From positions 1-50,413 of the forward strand of contig PWLR01000161.1 in the NCBI GenBank assembly GCA_003558435.1: a stretch of DNA of 50,413 bases, read 5' to 3'. The first letter of the stretch is position 1; each line of letters opens with the position of its first letter. Origin of the DNA: Nitriliruptoraceae bacterium. GTDB taxonomy: Bacteria; Actinomycetota; Nitriliruptoria; Nitriliruptorales; Nitriliruptoraceae. Positions 15,876 to 24,121 of this stretch are shown one piece after another. A program made the position numbers and the translations under genes. The notes beneath the pieces were generated by a model that was not told the origin of the DNA, made no database searches, and saw only the letters and a list, made by a program, of their open reading frames with translations.

Positions 15876-17441
15876 TCAGGCGACCGACAGCACCGTGGTG
15901 CCGCTGCCGACCAGGTCGTAGAGCTCGATCACGTCGGCGTCGAACATCCGCACGCAACCGTTGGACGACGCGGTGCCGATCGAGGCCTCGTTGGGTGTGC
16001 CGTGGAAGCGGATCAGGGTGTCGCCGCCCCCGGGCCGGTTCCAGTTGAGTGCCCGCGCCCCGAGGGGGTTGTCGGGACCGGGCCCGATCCGTGCCGGCAG
16101 GTCCTTGCCCCAGCGGTCGAGCGCCGGGTTGACCCAGGTCGGCTCTAAGCGCTTCGCGCCGATCGTGAACGTGCCCGTGGGGGTGGGGCTGCCCCCGGTC
16201 CCGACCGCGACCGGCCAGGACCGGACCAGACGGCCGTCGCGGTGCAGCTCGACCACCCGTTGCCCCTGGCGCACGAGCAGCACGTCGCCGACGTCACCGG
16301 TCCGGGCCCGGACCGTGTCGAGTGCGAGCTCGACCGCGTCCGCGTCCCCGTGCAACGCCGCCACCAGCGCGGTACGGGCGCCCGGTCGGTCGAGCGACCG
16401 GCCGTCGCGACCCGTCGAGGTCCGGAGCGTGCCGTCGCGGTAGGACACCTCCGCGTGGACCGGGGCGAGGTCGAGCGTCCCGGCCATCTCGGCCACCAGG
16501 GTGTCGAGCCGACCGTCGGGGATCACGAGCTCGACCTCCAGGGCGCCGTCGGCGGTCGCCAGCTCGGCGGACAGGGCCGCCTCGACGAGCGGTTCCCCGA
16601 GCGGCGTCGCCTCCAACCCGCGCGGCGTCACCTTCCAGCTCGCGTCCCCGTGGCTTGCCGTCACCGTGTGGTCGAGCGCGGCGTCGATCGTGCGCAGGGC
16701 CGCCTCCCGGGCGGTGGTCACCGCCGCGGTCGACACCCCGGGCGCGAGCACCTCGGTGGCCACCGACACGGTCGTGGCCCCGACGGCGGTCTCGCCGGTG
16801 ATCGCATCGAGGAGCGTCACGAGGCTCGCGACGGTCGCGTCGCGGTCGACGTGCAGGCCCTCGGCGTCGTCGGTGGTCTGCGGAGCGCCAGCCACCCACC
16901 GGAGCGTCGCATCGGTGGGTGCGAGATCGAGTCCGTCCGCGAGCTCGTCCACGAACGCGGTGACGCCGTCGTCCGGGATCTCGATCTCGACCTGCAGTGG
17001 GCTGGTTGCGGCCCCGGTCCAGCGCATCTGCACGAACTGGGGGAGGGTGGCCTCCTCGGTCGCGCGCCGCGCCGCGTCGATACGGGCCTCGAGGTCGGTG
17101 CTCGCGCCCAGCGCCCGTGGGGAGGTGTCCCAGCTGAGGTCGAGGTGGGTGAGGGTCACCGGGGTGTCCAGGGACGCGGCCAGCGCGTCCCTGGCCTGCT
17201 CGCGCGCCTCGTCCGTGGTCATGCCACCGACGTCGACGCCGGCGAGCAGCGTCCCCGGCAGCAACCGGGACTCCTCACGCAGCGTGCTGCCCCAGGCGCC
17301 CGCGACCAGCGTCAGCGCGACGGCCCCCGCGACCGCGAGCGCGAGCACGCCCGCACCGATCCGTCCCGCCACGACCGTGCGCCCGACCCCGACCCCGGCC
17401 TCACGCCCCGCCCCGTGTTCACGCCCCGCCCCGTCCCCCAC
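15876..17441 (-). CDS. L,D-transpeptidase (YkuD) with duplicated peptidoglycan-binding-like domains
   Basis: The chosen GTG at 17441 has GGAGG six bases upstream; the longer frame would overlap the divergent dehydrogenase. The 521-residue product has a short Gly/Arg-rich cytoplasmic head, one membrane anchor near 30-50 (VLALAVAGAVALTLVAGAW), and an extracellular part. VanW/PG-binding-like modules (GVDVGGMTTDEAREQARDAL) are repeated, and a C-terminal YkuD domain carries HGTPNEASIG and SNGCVRM with the catalytic Cys near 506. Such enzymes make 3-3 crosslinks or attach proteins to peptidoglycan. The length and layout match actinobacterial wall-anchored L,D-transpeptidases. Confidence 0.88.
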   Translation of the reverse strand: MGDGAGREHGAGREAGVGVGRTVVAGRIGAGVLALAVAGAVALTLVAGAWGSTLREESRLLPGTLLAGVDVGGMTTDEAREQARDALAASLDTPVTLTHLDLSWDTSPRALGASTDLEARIDAARRATEEATLPQFVQMRWTGAATSPLQVEIEIPDDGVTAFVDELADGLDLAPTDATLRWVAGAPQTTDDAEGLHVDRDATVASLVTLLDAITGETAVGATTVSVATEVLAPGVSTAAVTTAREAALRTIDAALDHTVTASHGDASWKVTPRGLEATPLGEPLVEAALSAELATADGALEVELVIPDGRLDTLVAEMAGTLDLAPVHAEVSYRDGTLRTSTGRDGRSLDRPGARTALVAALHGDADAVELALDTVRARTGDVGDVLLVRQGQRVVELHRDGRLVRSWPVAVGTGGSPTPTGTFTIGAKRLEPTWVNPALDRWGKDLPARIGPGPDNPLGARALNWNRPGGGDTLIRFHGTPNEASIGTASSNGCVRMFDADVIELYDLVGSGTTVLSVA

Positions 17442-17467
17442 CCCGAACCTCCGGTCACCGTCCCGGG

Positions 17468-17473
17468 ACCCTA
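17468..17473 (-). promoter_or_regulatory. Putative -10 hexamer TAGGGT for the L,D-transpeptidase
   Basis: Minus-strand TAGGGT lies 26 bp before the GTG, leaving room for a leader with GGAGG. The 15-bp direct repeat at 17482-17511 lies immediately upstream, where a -35 or operator would be. Confidence 0.4.
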
Positions 17474-17481
17474 GACGAAGT

Positions 17482-17511
17482 GGTCGCCGGACCAACGGTC
17501 GCCGGACCACC
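17482..17511. repeat. 15-bp tandem direct repeat in divergent promoter region
   Basis: GGTCGCCGGACCAAC and GGTCGCCGGACCACC lie in tandem and differ at one base. They lie between the transpeptidase -10 and the divergent dehydrogenase promoter, a position suited to a regulator binding site. Confidence 0.6.
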
Positions 17512-17590
17512 GATCGCGGTCGTCGCGTGCACCGGGCCGTGGGCTCGCGTGGTCGGACGAGAGGATTGGGTGGGCGGTGGAGCACCTGCC

Positions 17591-17596
17591 TAGGCT
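17591..17596 (+). promoter_or_regulatory. Putative -10 hexamer TAGGCT for the 3-hydroxyacyl-CoA dehydrogenase
   Basis: TAGGCT fits TANNNT, about 29 bp before the GTG start, leaving a short leader that contains GGGAGG. Confidence 0.4.
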
Positions 17597-17625
17597 GCGG
17601 AGACGCGGAACCCGGGAGGCACGAC

Positions 17626-19410
17626 GTGGCAGAACAGGTCCTCGACAAGATCCGATCGGTCGGTGTGGTCGGGTGCGGCACCATGGGCGCCGGGATCGCG
17701 GAGATCGTCGCTCGCAACGGCATCGAGGTGCGCTTCGTCGACGTCGACGAGGTGGCGGTCGAAGCCGGTTACGAGCGCATCCGGGGCTCGCTCGAGCGGC
17801 AGGTCCAACGCGAACGGATCGATGGCGACGAGCGCGACGCGATCCTCGGGCGGATCGAGGGCAGCGCCGGCTGGGAGATCCTGTCCACCTGCGACCTGAT
17901 CGTCGAGGCGGTTCCCGAGGTCCTCGAGCTCAAGCAGCGCGCGTTCTCGCGCATCGACGAGCATGCCCGACCGGACGCGATCATCGCGACCAACACCTCG
18001 TCGTTGCCGGTGATGGACATCGCCGTGCACACGACGCGCCCGAACCGCGTGCTCGGGTTCCACTTCTTCAACCCGGCCCCGGTCATGAAGCTGATCGAAC
18101 TGGTCCGCACCGTGATCACCGACGAGTCCGTGGTGGAGACCGCCCGGGAGTTCGCCGAGTCGATCGGCAAGGTGCCTGTCGTGGTCGGCGACCGGCGGGG
18201 GTTCATCGCCAACCAGCTGCTGTTCCCCTACCTCAACCAGGCCGTGTGGATGGTCGAGGGCGGGTACGCCACCAAGGACGACATCGACGCCGCGATGCGC
18301 TTCGGGGCCGGGCTGCCGATGGGCCCGATCGCGTTGACCGACCTGGTCGGCGTCGACACGTTCGTCGGCATCATGGACGCGATCCACTCCCAGTTCGAGG
18401 ACACCCGGTTCGCGCCACGCCCGATCCTGGGTCAACTCGCCGCCGCCGCGTTCACCGGACGCAAGTCCGGCCGCGGCTTCTACCGCTACGAGGCGCCGGG
18501 ATCCTCGCGCACGCTGGCCGACGCGGACACGCGTCCGGCCCCGGACCCGGCCAGCATCGCCGGATGGACCTCGGTCGGGGTGCTCGGCACCGGCACGATG
18601 GCGTCCGGGATCGCCGAGGTGTGTGCGAAGGCCGGGTTCGAGGTCGTGGTGCGCGGTCGCAGCCGCGACAAGGCGGAGGCGGTCCTCGCCAGGGTCGCCA
18701 AGTCGCTGCAGCGCATGGTCGACAAGGGTCGCGTCACGGGTGAGGACATGGTGGCGACGCTCGGTCGCATCCGCCCGACGATCGACCTCGAGGACCTCGC
18801 GGACTGCGACCTGGTCATCGAGGCGGTCGCGGAGGACCTGGACGTCAAGCGCGAGCTGTTCGGGGCCCTGGCACCGATCCTGAAGCCCGATGCGCTGCTG
18901 ACCACCACCACCTCGTCGCTGCCGGTCGTCACCTGCGCGATGGCGACCGACCGGCCGGAGAAGGTGATCGGGCTGCACTTCTTCAACCCCGCGGCGATCA
19001 TGAAGCTGGTGGAGATCGTCACCACCGTCCGGACCGATCCGGACGTCGTCGAGCAGGCCCGCGCGTTCGTGGAGCGCATCGGCAAGGTCGGCGTGCTGTG
19101 CGGTGACCGCGCCGGGTTCATCGTCAACACGCTGCTGTTCCCCTACCTCAACGACGCCGTGAAGATGCTCGAGTCCCACTACGCGACCGCGGAGGAGATC
19201 GACACCGCCATGAAGCTCGGTTGCGGGTACCCGATGGGCCCCTTCGAGCTCATGGACGTGGTCGGGTTGGACATCACGCTGGCGATCATGGAGCGGCTCC
19301 GCGACGAGTACCGCCAGCCCTCCTACGAGGCGGCACCGTTGCTGCGTCACCTGGTCGATGCGGGCTTCCTCGGTCGGAAGGCCGGTCGGGGGTTCTACGT
19401 CTACACCTGA
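17626..19410 (+). CDS. Double-length 3-hydroxyacyl-CoA (3-hydroxybutyryl-CoA) dehydrogenase
   Basis: The 594-residue product is two complete dehydrogenases in tandem. Each half has a Rossmann motif (VVGCGTMGAGIAE near 15; VLGTGTMASGIAE near 320), the substrate Ser (NTSSLP; TTSSLP), the catalytic His/Glu segment (GFHFFNPAPVMKLIE; GLHFFNPAAIMKLVE) and the C-terminal dimerisation domain (GRKSGRGFYRY; GRKAGRGFYVY). They oxidise 3-hydroxyacyl-CoA with NAD in beta-oxidation or butyrate metabolism. Both active sites look intact, although the Asn before the SS of the second half is Thr. GGGAGG precedes the GTG start by 7 bases. Fused-duplicate forms of this length occur in actinobacteria. Confidence 0.88.
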   Translation: MAEQVLDKIRSVGVVGCGTMGAGIAEIVARNGIEVRFVDVDEVAVEAGYERIRGSLERQVQRERIDGDERDAILGRIEGSAGWEILSTCDLIVEAVPEVLELKQRAFSRIDEHARPDAIIATNTSSLPVMDIAVHTTRPNRVLGFHFFNPAPVMKLIELVRTVITDESVVETAREFAESIGKVPVVVGDRRGFIANQLLFPYLNQAVWMVEGGYATKDDIDAAMRFGAGLPMGPIALTDLVGVDTFVGIMDAIHSQFEDTRFAPRPILGQLAAAAFTGRKSGRGFYRYEAPGSSRTLADADTRPAPDPASIAGWTSVGVLGTGTMASGIAEVCAKAGFEVVVRGRSRDKAEAVLARVAKSLQRMVDKGRVTGEDMVATLGRIRPTIDLEDLADCDLVIEAVAEDLDVKRELFGALAPILKPDALLTTTTSSLPVVTCAMATDRPEKVIGLHFFNPAAIMKLVEIVTTVRTDPDVVEQARAFVERIGKVGVLCGDRAGFIVNTLLFPYLNDAVKMLESHYATAEEIDTAMKLGCGYPMGPFELMDVVGLDITLAIMERLRDEYRQPSYEAAPLLRHLVDAGFLGRKAGRGFYVYT

Positions 19411-19444
19411 GTGCCCGGTACACCTGTGCGGTGATGATCGACCG

Positions 19445-19834
19445 ATGAACGACGACCACGACGGGGCGGCCGCGCCCCCGTTCCAGCGCGCCACGGACGA
19501 ACCCGTGGTGGAGACGTTGCGCTCCAACTGGCACGAGTTCGCGGCCATGCTCCCGGACGTGGGACGCCTGTTGCGGGTCCTCGCCACCGACGCCCGGGTG
19601 CCGTGGCGGGCGAAGCTGATCGCCGGGGCGGCCGCCGGCTACGCCCTGGTACCCCGCAAACGGCTCCCCGATGTCGTGCCGGGTGCCGGCCTCGGACTCG
19701 ACGATGTCCTGGTGTTGAGCTTCGCGGTCCGTCAGCTGATCTCCGCAGCGGGCTACGAGCTGGTCCGCGAGCGCTGGACCGGCACCGACGGCGGGTTCGC
19801 GCTGCTGATCGTGCTCGCCGGGGTGGACCGATGA
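19445..19834 (+). CDS. YkvA/DUF1232 family small membrane protein
   Basis: The 129-residue protein contains the DUF1232 core: DARVPWRAKLIAGAAAGYALVP, then RLPDVVPGAGLGLDDVLVLSF, spanning about residues 55-105. The family usually has a hydrophobic hairpin of unknown function, with the P-D-hydrophobic-P turn kept here. The start is the ATG at 19445; there is no strong ribosome site. The stop overlaps the ATG of the next small gene. No physiological role is established for the family. Confidence 0.75.
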   Translation: MNDDHDGAAAPPFQRATDEPVVETLRSNWHEFAAMLPDVGRLLRVLATDARVPWRAKLIAGAAAGYALVPRKRLPDVVPGAGLGLDDVLVLSFAVRQLISAAGYELVRERWTGTDGGFALLIVLAGVDR

Positions 19835-20061
19835 ACCTGCCCCCACGCCCCGACGCGTTCCTGCCGGTGCTCGACGGCTACGTCGTGCAGCGCGTCCCGG
19901 CGTTCCGGGCGACCAAGTTCTACGTGTGCCCGGATTGTGACAACACCATCATGAGCGGTCAGGGGCACGTGGTGGTGTGGCCCGACGACCTCGTGGACGA
20001 GCGACGGCACTGGCATCTGCACTGCTGGCGTGTGGCGGCCCGCCGGGGCCGGATAGCCTGA
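19831..20061 (+). CDS. Small zinc-ribbon-like conserved protein
   Basis: This 76-residue protein begins in the ATGA overlap with the DUF1232 gene. It has a CPDCDNTI knuckle near residue 34, then SGQGHVVVWP and a HWHLHCW near residue 65, a Cys/Cys plus His/Cys set that could bind one zinc. Similar short C-x2-C...HVV-P...HxHCW proteins occur in actinobacteria to my knowledge, without known function. Its stop TGA shares a T with a TAGCCT hexamer that may serve the next gene. Confidence 0.65.
   Translation: MNLPPRPDAFLPVLDGYVVQRVPAFRATKFYVCPDCDNTIMSGQGHVVVWPDDLVDERRHWHLHCWRVAARRGRIA
20054..20059 (+). promoter_or_regulatory. Putative -10 hexamer TAGCCT for the membrane cyclophilin
   Basis: TAGCCT overlaps the end of the upstream coding region and lies about 68 bp before the GTG at 20128. 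Confidence 0.3.
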
Positions 20062-20127
20062 GGAGCCGAGCGGGGGCCAGGCGGTTGATCTTGGCGTCCG
20101 ATCCCTGCGTACGTCGACGAGGTGTCC

Positions 20128-21057
20128 GTGAGCAAGAAGCAGCATGGCAAACAGCTGGAACGCGGGCGCGACAAGCGCCGCGATTCGAAGTTCGACCGGC
20201 GCACCACGCGCAACCGGGTGATCATCCTGGTCATGGCGGTGCTGATGGTCCTGTCGCTGGTCGGGGCGGCGTTGACCTCCGCGATCGGGGGAGCGGGCGA
20301 CCCCCCGCCACCACCCGAGGACGAGCCGGTCGCCGACGCCGGACCCGGACCCTGCGGTGACGCCCCCGACGATGTCCCGGAGGTCGACAGCGTCGTCTAC
20401 GACGAGGCCTTCGATCTCACGATCGACACCGATGCGACCTACGTGGCGACCCTCGACACGACCTGTGGCGACATCGTCATCGAGTTGGATGTCGACAACG
20501 CCCCGATCGCCTCGAACAACCTCGTCAACCTCGCCGAGGACGGCTACTACGAGGGCGTGGTGTTCCACCGCGTGATCCCGGGCTTCGTGATCCAGGCCGG
20601 TGACCCGGCCGGGACGGGCTGCGGCCAGGAGGACTGCGCGAACTTCGACCCCGACGAGCCGAGTTTCCCCGGCTACACCTTCGAGGACGAGCTCGAGACG
20701 GCGGAGACCCTCCACGAGCAGGTTCGTGAGGACAACATCGAACAGCTGCGCGCTGCGGTCGAGGCCGAGGGCGAGGACTTCGACGAGGAGGTCGACGAGG
20801 AGCTGCTCGCCCAGTTGCCCGGCGGCTACCCACGCGGGACCGTGGCGATGGCCAACGCGGGGCCGGACACCAACGGCTCGCAGTTCTACGTCGCGCAGGG
20901 CGACCCCACCGCGCTGCCCGGCCCCCAGTTCACCGTGCTCGGCACCGTGATCGAGGGCATGGACGTCGTCGATGCCATCGCGGCATCACCCACCGACGCC
21001 ACCGACCGGCCGATCGAGGCCGTCACGATCCGCGGCGTGAGCATCGACCAACGCTGA
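20128..21057 (+). CDS. Membrane-anchored cyclophilin-type peptidyl-prolyl isomerase
   Basis: The GTG at 20128 is preferred because GACGAGG lies five bases upstream; another GTG two codons earlier overlaps that site. The 309-residue protein has a basic head, one membrane segment near 33-53 (VIILVMAVLMVLSLVGAAL), a Pro/Asp/Glu-rich linker and a cyclophilin domain from about 105. Cyclophilin motifs are FHRVIPGFVIQAGDP and NAGPDTNGSQFYVAQGD. An acidic insert of about 45 residues (about 190-235) separates them, and a CGQEDC pair could form a disulfide. It probably folds secreted or membrane proteins on the outer face. A second cyclophilin gene follows. Confidence 0.87.
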   Translation: MSKKQHGKQLERGRDKRRDSKFDRRTTRNRVIILVMAVLMVLSLVGAALTSAIGGAGDPPPPPEDEPVADAGPGPCGDAPDDVPEVDSVVYDEAFDLTIDTDATYVATLDTTCGDIVIELDVDNAPIASNNLVNLAEDGYYEGVVFHRVIPGFVIQAGDPAGTGCGQEDCANFDPDEPSFPGYTFEDELETAETLHEQVREDNIEQLRAAVEAEGEDFDEEVDEELLAQLPGGYPRGTVAMANAGPDTNGSQFYVAQGDPTALPGPQFTVLGTVIEGMDVVDAIAASPTDATDRPIEAVTIRGVSIDQR

Positions 21058-21083
21058 CCGGACGCGACGCGGTGCGCAGCTCC

Positions 21084-21089
21084 TACGCT
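21084..21089 (+). promoter_or_regulatory. Putative -10 hexamer TACGCT for the second cyclophilin
   Basis: TACGCT lies 73 bp before the GTG at 21163. The leader that follows contains imperfect repeats of ACCCCTGA. Confidence 0.3.
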
Positions 21090-21103
21090 GCGCACCACGA
21101 CCA

Positions 21104-21147
21104 CGACCCACGACCCCTGACCCCTGAACCTCGACCCCTGAACCCCT
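21104..21147. repeat. Short CGACCCCTGA-type tandem repeats in leader
   Basis: CCCCTGA occurs four times in about 40 bp, in two larger units each beginning CGACCCCTGA, between the two cyclophilin genes. Confidence 0.5.
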
Positions 21148-21162
21148 ACGAAGGAGCCACGC

Positions 21163-21681
21163 GTGGCCTCGCAGCAGTACGCCTCCCCGCCGGAGATGGT
21201 CATCGATCCGTCCAAGGACTACACGGCGACGATCAAGACCAACAAGGGCACCATCACCGCGAAGCTGTTCGCGGACGAAGCGCCGAAGACGGTCAACAAC
21301 TTCGTCTTCCTCGCGCGCGAGGGGTTCTACGACGGGGTGATCTTCCACCGCGTGATCAAGGGTTTCATGCTCCAGGGCGGCGACCCGACCGGGACCGGCA
21401 CCGGCGGTCCGGGCTACAAGTTCCCCGATGAGCTCGAGGCCGCGCGCAAGCACGGCTACAAGCTCGGCACGCTGGCGATGGCCAACTCCGGACCGAACAC
21501 CAACGGCTCGCAGTTCTTCATCATGCACAGCGACTACGGCCTGCCGCCGCAGTACAACGTGTTCGGCAAGACGATCGACGGCCTCGACGTGGTCGATGAC
21601 ATCGGCAACACCCCGACAGCTCGGGGTGACAAGCCCAAGGACGATGTCGTGATCGAGTCGGTGGAGATCACCGAGAGCTAG
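21163..21681 (+). CDS. ppiB: Cytosolic cyclophilin-type peptidyl-prolyl isomerase
   Basis: The 172-residue single-domain protein has the full cyclophilin core: TNKGTITAKLFADEAPKTVNNF near 26, FHRVIKGFMLQGGDPTGTG near 65 with the catalytic Arg, and MANSGPNTNGSQFFI near 108. No signal or membrane segment is present, so it is cytoplasmic. GAAGGAG five to six bases before the GTG sets the start. It catalyses cis-trans isomerisation of prolyl bonds. It is paralogous to the membrane-anchored gene just upstream, but has its own candidate promoter and a strong hairpin after its stop. Confidence 0.9.
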   Translation: MASQQYASPPEMVIDPSKDYTATIKTNKGTITAKLFADEAPKTVNNFVFLAREGFYDGVIFHRVIKGFMLQGGDPTGTGTGGPGYKFPDELEAARKHGYKLGTLAMANSGPNTNGSQFFIMHSDYGLPPQYNVFGKTIDGLDVVDDIGNTPTARGDKPKDDVVIESVEITES

Positions 21682-21715
21682 GGTCACCGCCCTTCGCGCC
21701 GCCTCATCGCGCCGC

Positions 21716-21764
21716 CCCGACGCCCGCGCCGAACCGCTCCCACAGGGCCGGCGCGGGCGTCGGG
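21716..21764 (+). terminator. 16-bp GC-rich hairpin after cyclophilin gene
   Basis: CCCGACGCCCGCGCCG (21716-21731) is perfectly complementary to CGGCGCGGGCGTCGGG (21749-21764) across a 17-nt loop, 35 bp after the stop. There is no T-run, which is common for actinobacterial terminators. Each arm is followed by GAACCGCTC. Confidence 0.6.
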
Positions 21765-21807
21765 CGCGCGGAACCGCTCGTCCCACCCGATTCCGGGGCC
21801 CGGTGCA

Positions 21808-21835
21808 TCGACAACCTCCGGAGGGGACATACGTT
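21808..21835 (+). promoter_or_regulatory. Putative promoter TCGACA-16-TACGTT for lipoprotein gene
   Basis: TCGACA (21808-21813) and TACGTT (21830-21835) resemble -35 and -10 elements with 16 bp spacing. The predicted start of transcription near 21842 favours the GTG at 21872 over an in-frame ATG at 21803. Confidence 0.4.
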
Positions 21836-21871
21836 CGTCTCCTGGTTGCTACGGGTGGAACGCGGTCGACA

Positions 21872-22561
21872 GTGGTGCGAGTAGGTAGGTGGGCGATCCT
21901 CGGGGCGTCCCTCATGGTGGGACTCCTGGCGGTCACCGGTTGCGCCGTGGGGCCGAGCCCCGATCCGGGCCTGGCCCGCACCGTCGAGGTCGAGGACGAC
22001 CGACTGGTCCTGCGCGACGGCGACGATCGTCGGGTCCTGGCCTCGGTCGACGAGGAGCACGGCACGCCCGTGCACGCGGCGCTGCGACCGGGCGACCACG
22101 ACGAGGACACGGTGCTCGTGCTCACGCACGTGACCGACGCCGCCGGCGATCCGTCGGGCGAGCGCTACGAGCTGCGTTATCTCATCGCCACGGGCGACGA
22201 GGTCAGCGAGCTCTACGGTTTCCCGGGTCGGCTGCAGGTCGCCGCCGAGCTGCCCCGGATCCTCGATGTCGCGCCCGTGCCGGTCTGGTCGCCCGAGGGT
22301 GACACGATCGCCTGGATCGAGTGGGTGGATGCGGGCACGCGGCTGCGCACCGTGGGCTGGATCGACGAGGGACAGACACGCAACCCCTCCGACGAGACGG
22401 CCGCCTACGCGTTGGCCGACATCCCGGCGGGCGTGCAGCTCGAGGCCTGGCAGGTCGGTCCCGACGGCGACCCGGTCCTGCTCGGGCGCCAGGACGACCA
22501 GCCCTACCGGATCCAGCTCGCGCTCGGCTCCACGGGTACGGGGATCACCGCAGGTCGGTGA
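21872..22561 (+). CDS. Putative lipoprotein of unknown function
   Basis: From the GTG at 21872 the protein is 229 residues. A lipoprotein signal is clear: basic start, hydrophobic WAILGASLMVGLLAV, then lipobox VTGC with the Cys near residue 25. The mature part is acidic, strand-rich and has WSPEGDTIAWIEW, a motif reminiscent of a TolB/WD-type blade, suggesting a small propeller fragment or sensor; I do not recognise the family. An ATG at 21803 would place about 23 odd residues before the signal and lies upstream of the putative promoter. Its last 17 bp overlap the end of the convergent alcohol dehydrogenase. Confidence 0.6.
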   Translation: MVRVGRWAILGASLMVGLLAVTGCAVGPSPDPGLARTVEVEDDRLVLRDGDDRRVLASVDEEHGTPVHAALRPGDHDEDTVLVLTHVTDAAGDPSGERYELRYLIATGDEVSELYGFPGRLQVAAELPRILDVAPVPVWSPEGDTIAWIEWVDAGTRLRTVGWIDEGQTRNPSDETAAYALADIPAGVQLEAWQVGPDGDPVLLGRQDDQPYRIQLALGSTGTGITAGR

Positions 22562-23585
22562 CCACCGTGCGGACCGGATGCTCCTCGCGGGTCTCCAGAC
22601 GTCGCAACCCGGCCTCGACGCCGGCGAGGTCGGTGGTGTGGGTGACCGAGCGCGACAGGTCCAGGCGCTCGTCCTCGAGCAGGTCGAACAGCTCGCCGAC
22701 GTCCTGCAGGGTCGAACCGAACGACCCCGCCACCTCGAGCTCCCGAGCGACGAAGTCCTGCATGGGTAGGCTCGCCAGCTGTTCCGGGCCGAGCCCGACC
22801 ACCACGGTGCGGCCGCCCGGGGCGACCGACCGGACCGCCTGGTCGACCGAGCGGGCTGACCCGACGAACTCGATCGCCCGGTCGACGCCGCCGGCGGACA
22901 GCTCGTGGATACGCGCCGCCGCATCGCCGTCGCGGGCATCGACCGCGGCGTCGGCGCCCCACGCCAGCGCACGTTCGAGGTTGACCGGGTCGACGTCGAC
23001 ACCGACCACGTCGGCACCCCAGAGCTTCGCGAGCAGCAGGGCATGCATCCCGAGGCCACCCATGCCGAAGATCGCGATCGTGCTGCCCTCGGCCAGGCCG
23101 GCGCGCTTCAGGGCGTGGTAGGGCGTCGCCACCGCATCGACGACGATCGCGGCCTCGTGGAAGGGCACCCCGGCGGGCACCGGGGCCAGCAGGTCCGGGT
23201 CGGCCACCACGAAGCCCGCCAGGGCACCGTCGGTGTCGATGCCTGGCACGACGAGCGATGCGCACAGGTTCTCGCGGCCGATGGAGCAGTAGCCACAGCG
23301 TTTGCAGGGCCGACCGACCAGCACCGCGACGCGGTCACCCGGTTGCCAGTCGGTCACCTCGGCCCCGACCGTGGCGACCGTGCCGGCGGCCTCGTGGCCG
23401 AGGACCTGGGGGAGCCGGACGCCGGGCGGGGCGCCACCGCGCACCACCATCAGGTCGCGGGCGCCGATCCCGCAGGCGGCCACCTCGACGAGCACCTCGG
23501 CCGGGCCGGGGGTGGGGACCGGGACCTCGTCGACGCGCAGGTCGTCGATCCCGTGCAGACGCAGGGCGCGCATCGTCGAACTCAC
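22545..23585 (-). CDS. Zinc-dependent alcohol dehydrogenase (MDR family)
   Basis: The 346-residue protein shows the medium-chain dehydrogenase plan: catalytic-zinc Cys in AACGIGARD near 38, GHEAAG near 63, structural-zinc cysteines in CKRCGYCSIGRENLC near 93-107, and the nucleotide fold IFGMGGLGMHA near 172-182 followed by GVDVDP. It should oxidise or reduce an alcohol/aldehyde with NAD(P); the substrate is unknown. The GTG start is inside a GTGA overlap with the upstream conserved gene, so both are co-translated. It ends 17 bp inside the convergent lipoprotein gene. Confidence 0.87.
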   Translation of the reverse strand: MSSTMRALRLHGIDDLRVDEVPVPTPGPAEVLVEVAACGIGARDLMVVRGGAPPGVRLPQVLGHEAAGTVATVGAEVTDWQPGDRVAVLVGRPCKRCGYCSIGRENLCASLVVPGIDTDGALAGFVVADPDLLAPVPAGVPFHEAAIVVDAVATPYHALKRAGLAEGSTIAIFGMGGLGMHALLLAKLWGADVVGVDVDPVNLERALAWGADAAVDARDGDAAARIHELSAGGVDRAIEFVGSARSVDQAVRSVAPGGRTVVVGLGPEQLASLPMQDFVARELEVAGSFGSTLQDVGELFDLLEDERLDLSRSVTHTTDLAGVEAGLRRLETREEHPVRTVVTDLR

Positions 23586-24052
23586 GCGGGCGGCGGATCG
23601 TCGTCGGTTCCGTCATCGGGCGGACGGTTCACCGGTGGCGGGGGAGGCCCGTCCGCGGTCGGGGAGCCCTCACCCGGCCAGGGCGGCAGCTCCGAGAGCT
23701 CGACCCGCCGTGGACGCTTGCCCTGATCGTAATCGCGCATCCGCTTGGGGTACCCGACCTTGCGGGCGTCGTAGAGGGGGATGTTGGTCTTGGACGCGAA
23801 CTCGTTGGCGTGGTCCCGGTCCTTGACCGGACGGCGCAGGTACTCGCCGTCGTCGGCGATCAGCAGCACGGTCGTGGAGTAGATGGCCGTCTTCGGCTCG
23901 AGGTAGGCCTCGACGCCGACCCGCGAGCGGATGAACTCCTCGAGTTCCTTGGTGGAGGCGCGGGAGGAGGTGTCGGTCGAACGTCTGGCCTTCTTGCCCT
24001 TCGCCTTGCTGTCGCCACGCAACCACGAGCGGAGTCGATCGGAGAATCCCAC
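23582..24052 (-). CDS. Conserved actinobacterial protein of unknown function
   Basis: The 156-residue protein starts with a basic segment (MGFSDRLRSWLRG; KAKGKKARRS). The ordered core at about 35-115 contains FIRSRVGVEAYLEPKTAIYS, VLLIADDGEYLRRPV, IPLYDARKVGYPKRMRDYDQG. The tail is Pro/Asp-rich and probably disordered. I recall core segments of this kind (VEA-EP, GYP-RMRDY) in other actinobacterial proteins of unknown function; a profile search is needed to confirm. It overlaps the alcohol dehydrogenase gene by 4 bp. Confidence 0.65.
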   Translation of the reverse strand: MGFSDRLRSWLRGDSKAKGKKARRSTDTSSRASTKELEEFIRSRVGVEAYLEPKTAIYSTTVLLIADDGEYLRRPVKDRDHANEFASKTNIPLYDARKVGYPKRMRDYDQGKRPRRVELSELPPWPGEGSPTADGPPPPPVNRPPDDGTDDDPPPA

Positions 24053-24121
24053 CGCTGCGCTCCTGTCTGATCGTCGGGTCGGCGTCGTGGCGTGTCCGGG
24101 CCGCCGCCAGGCTACCGATGG

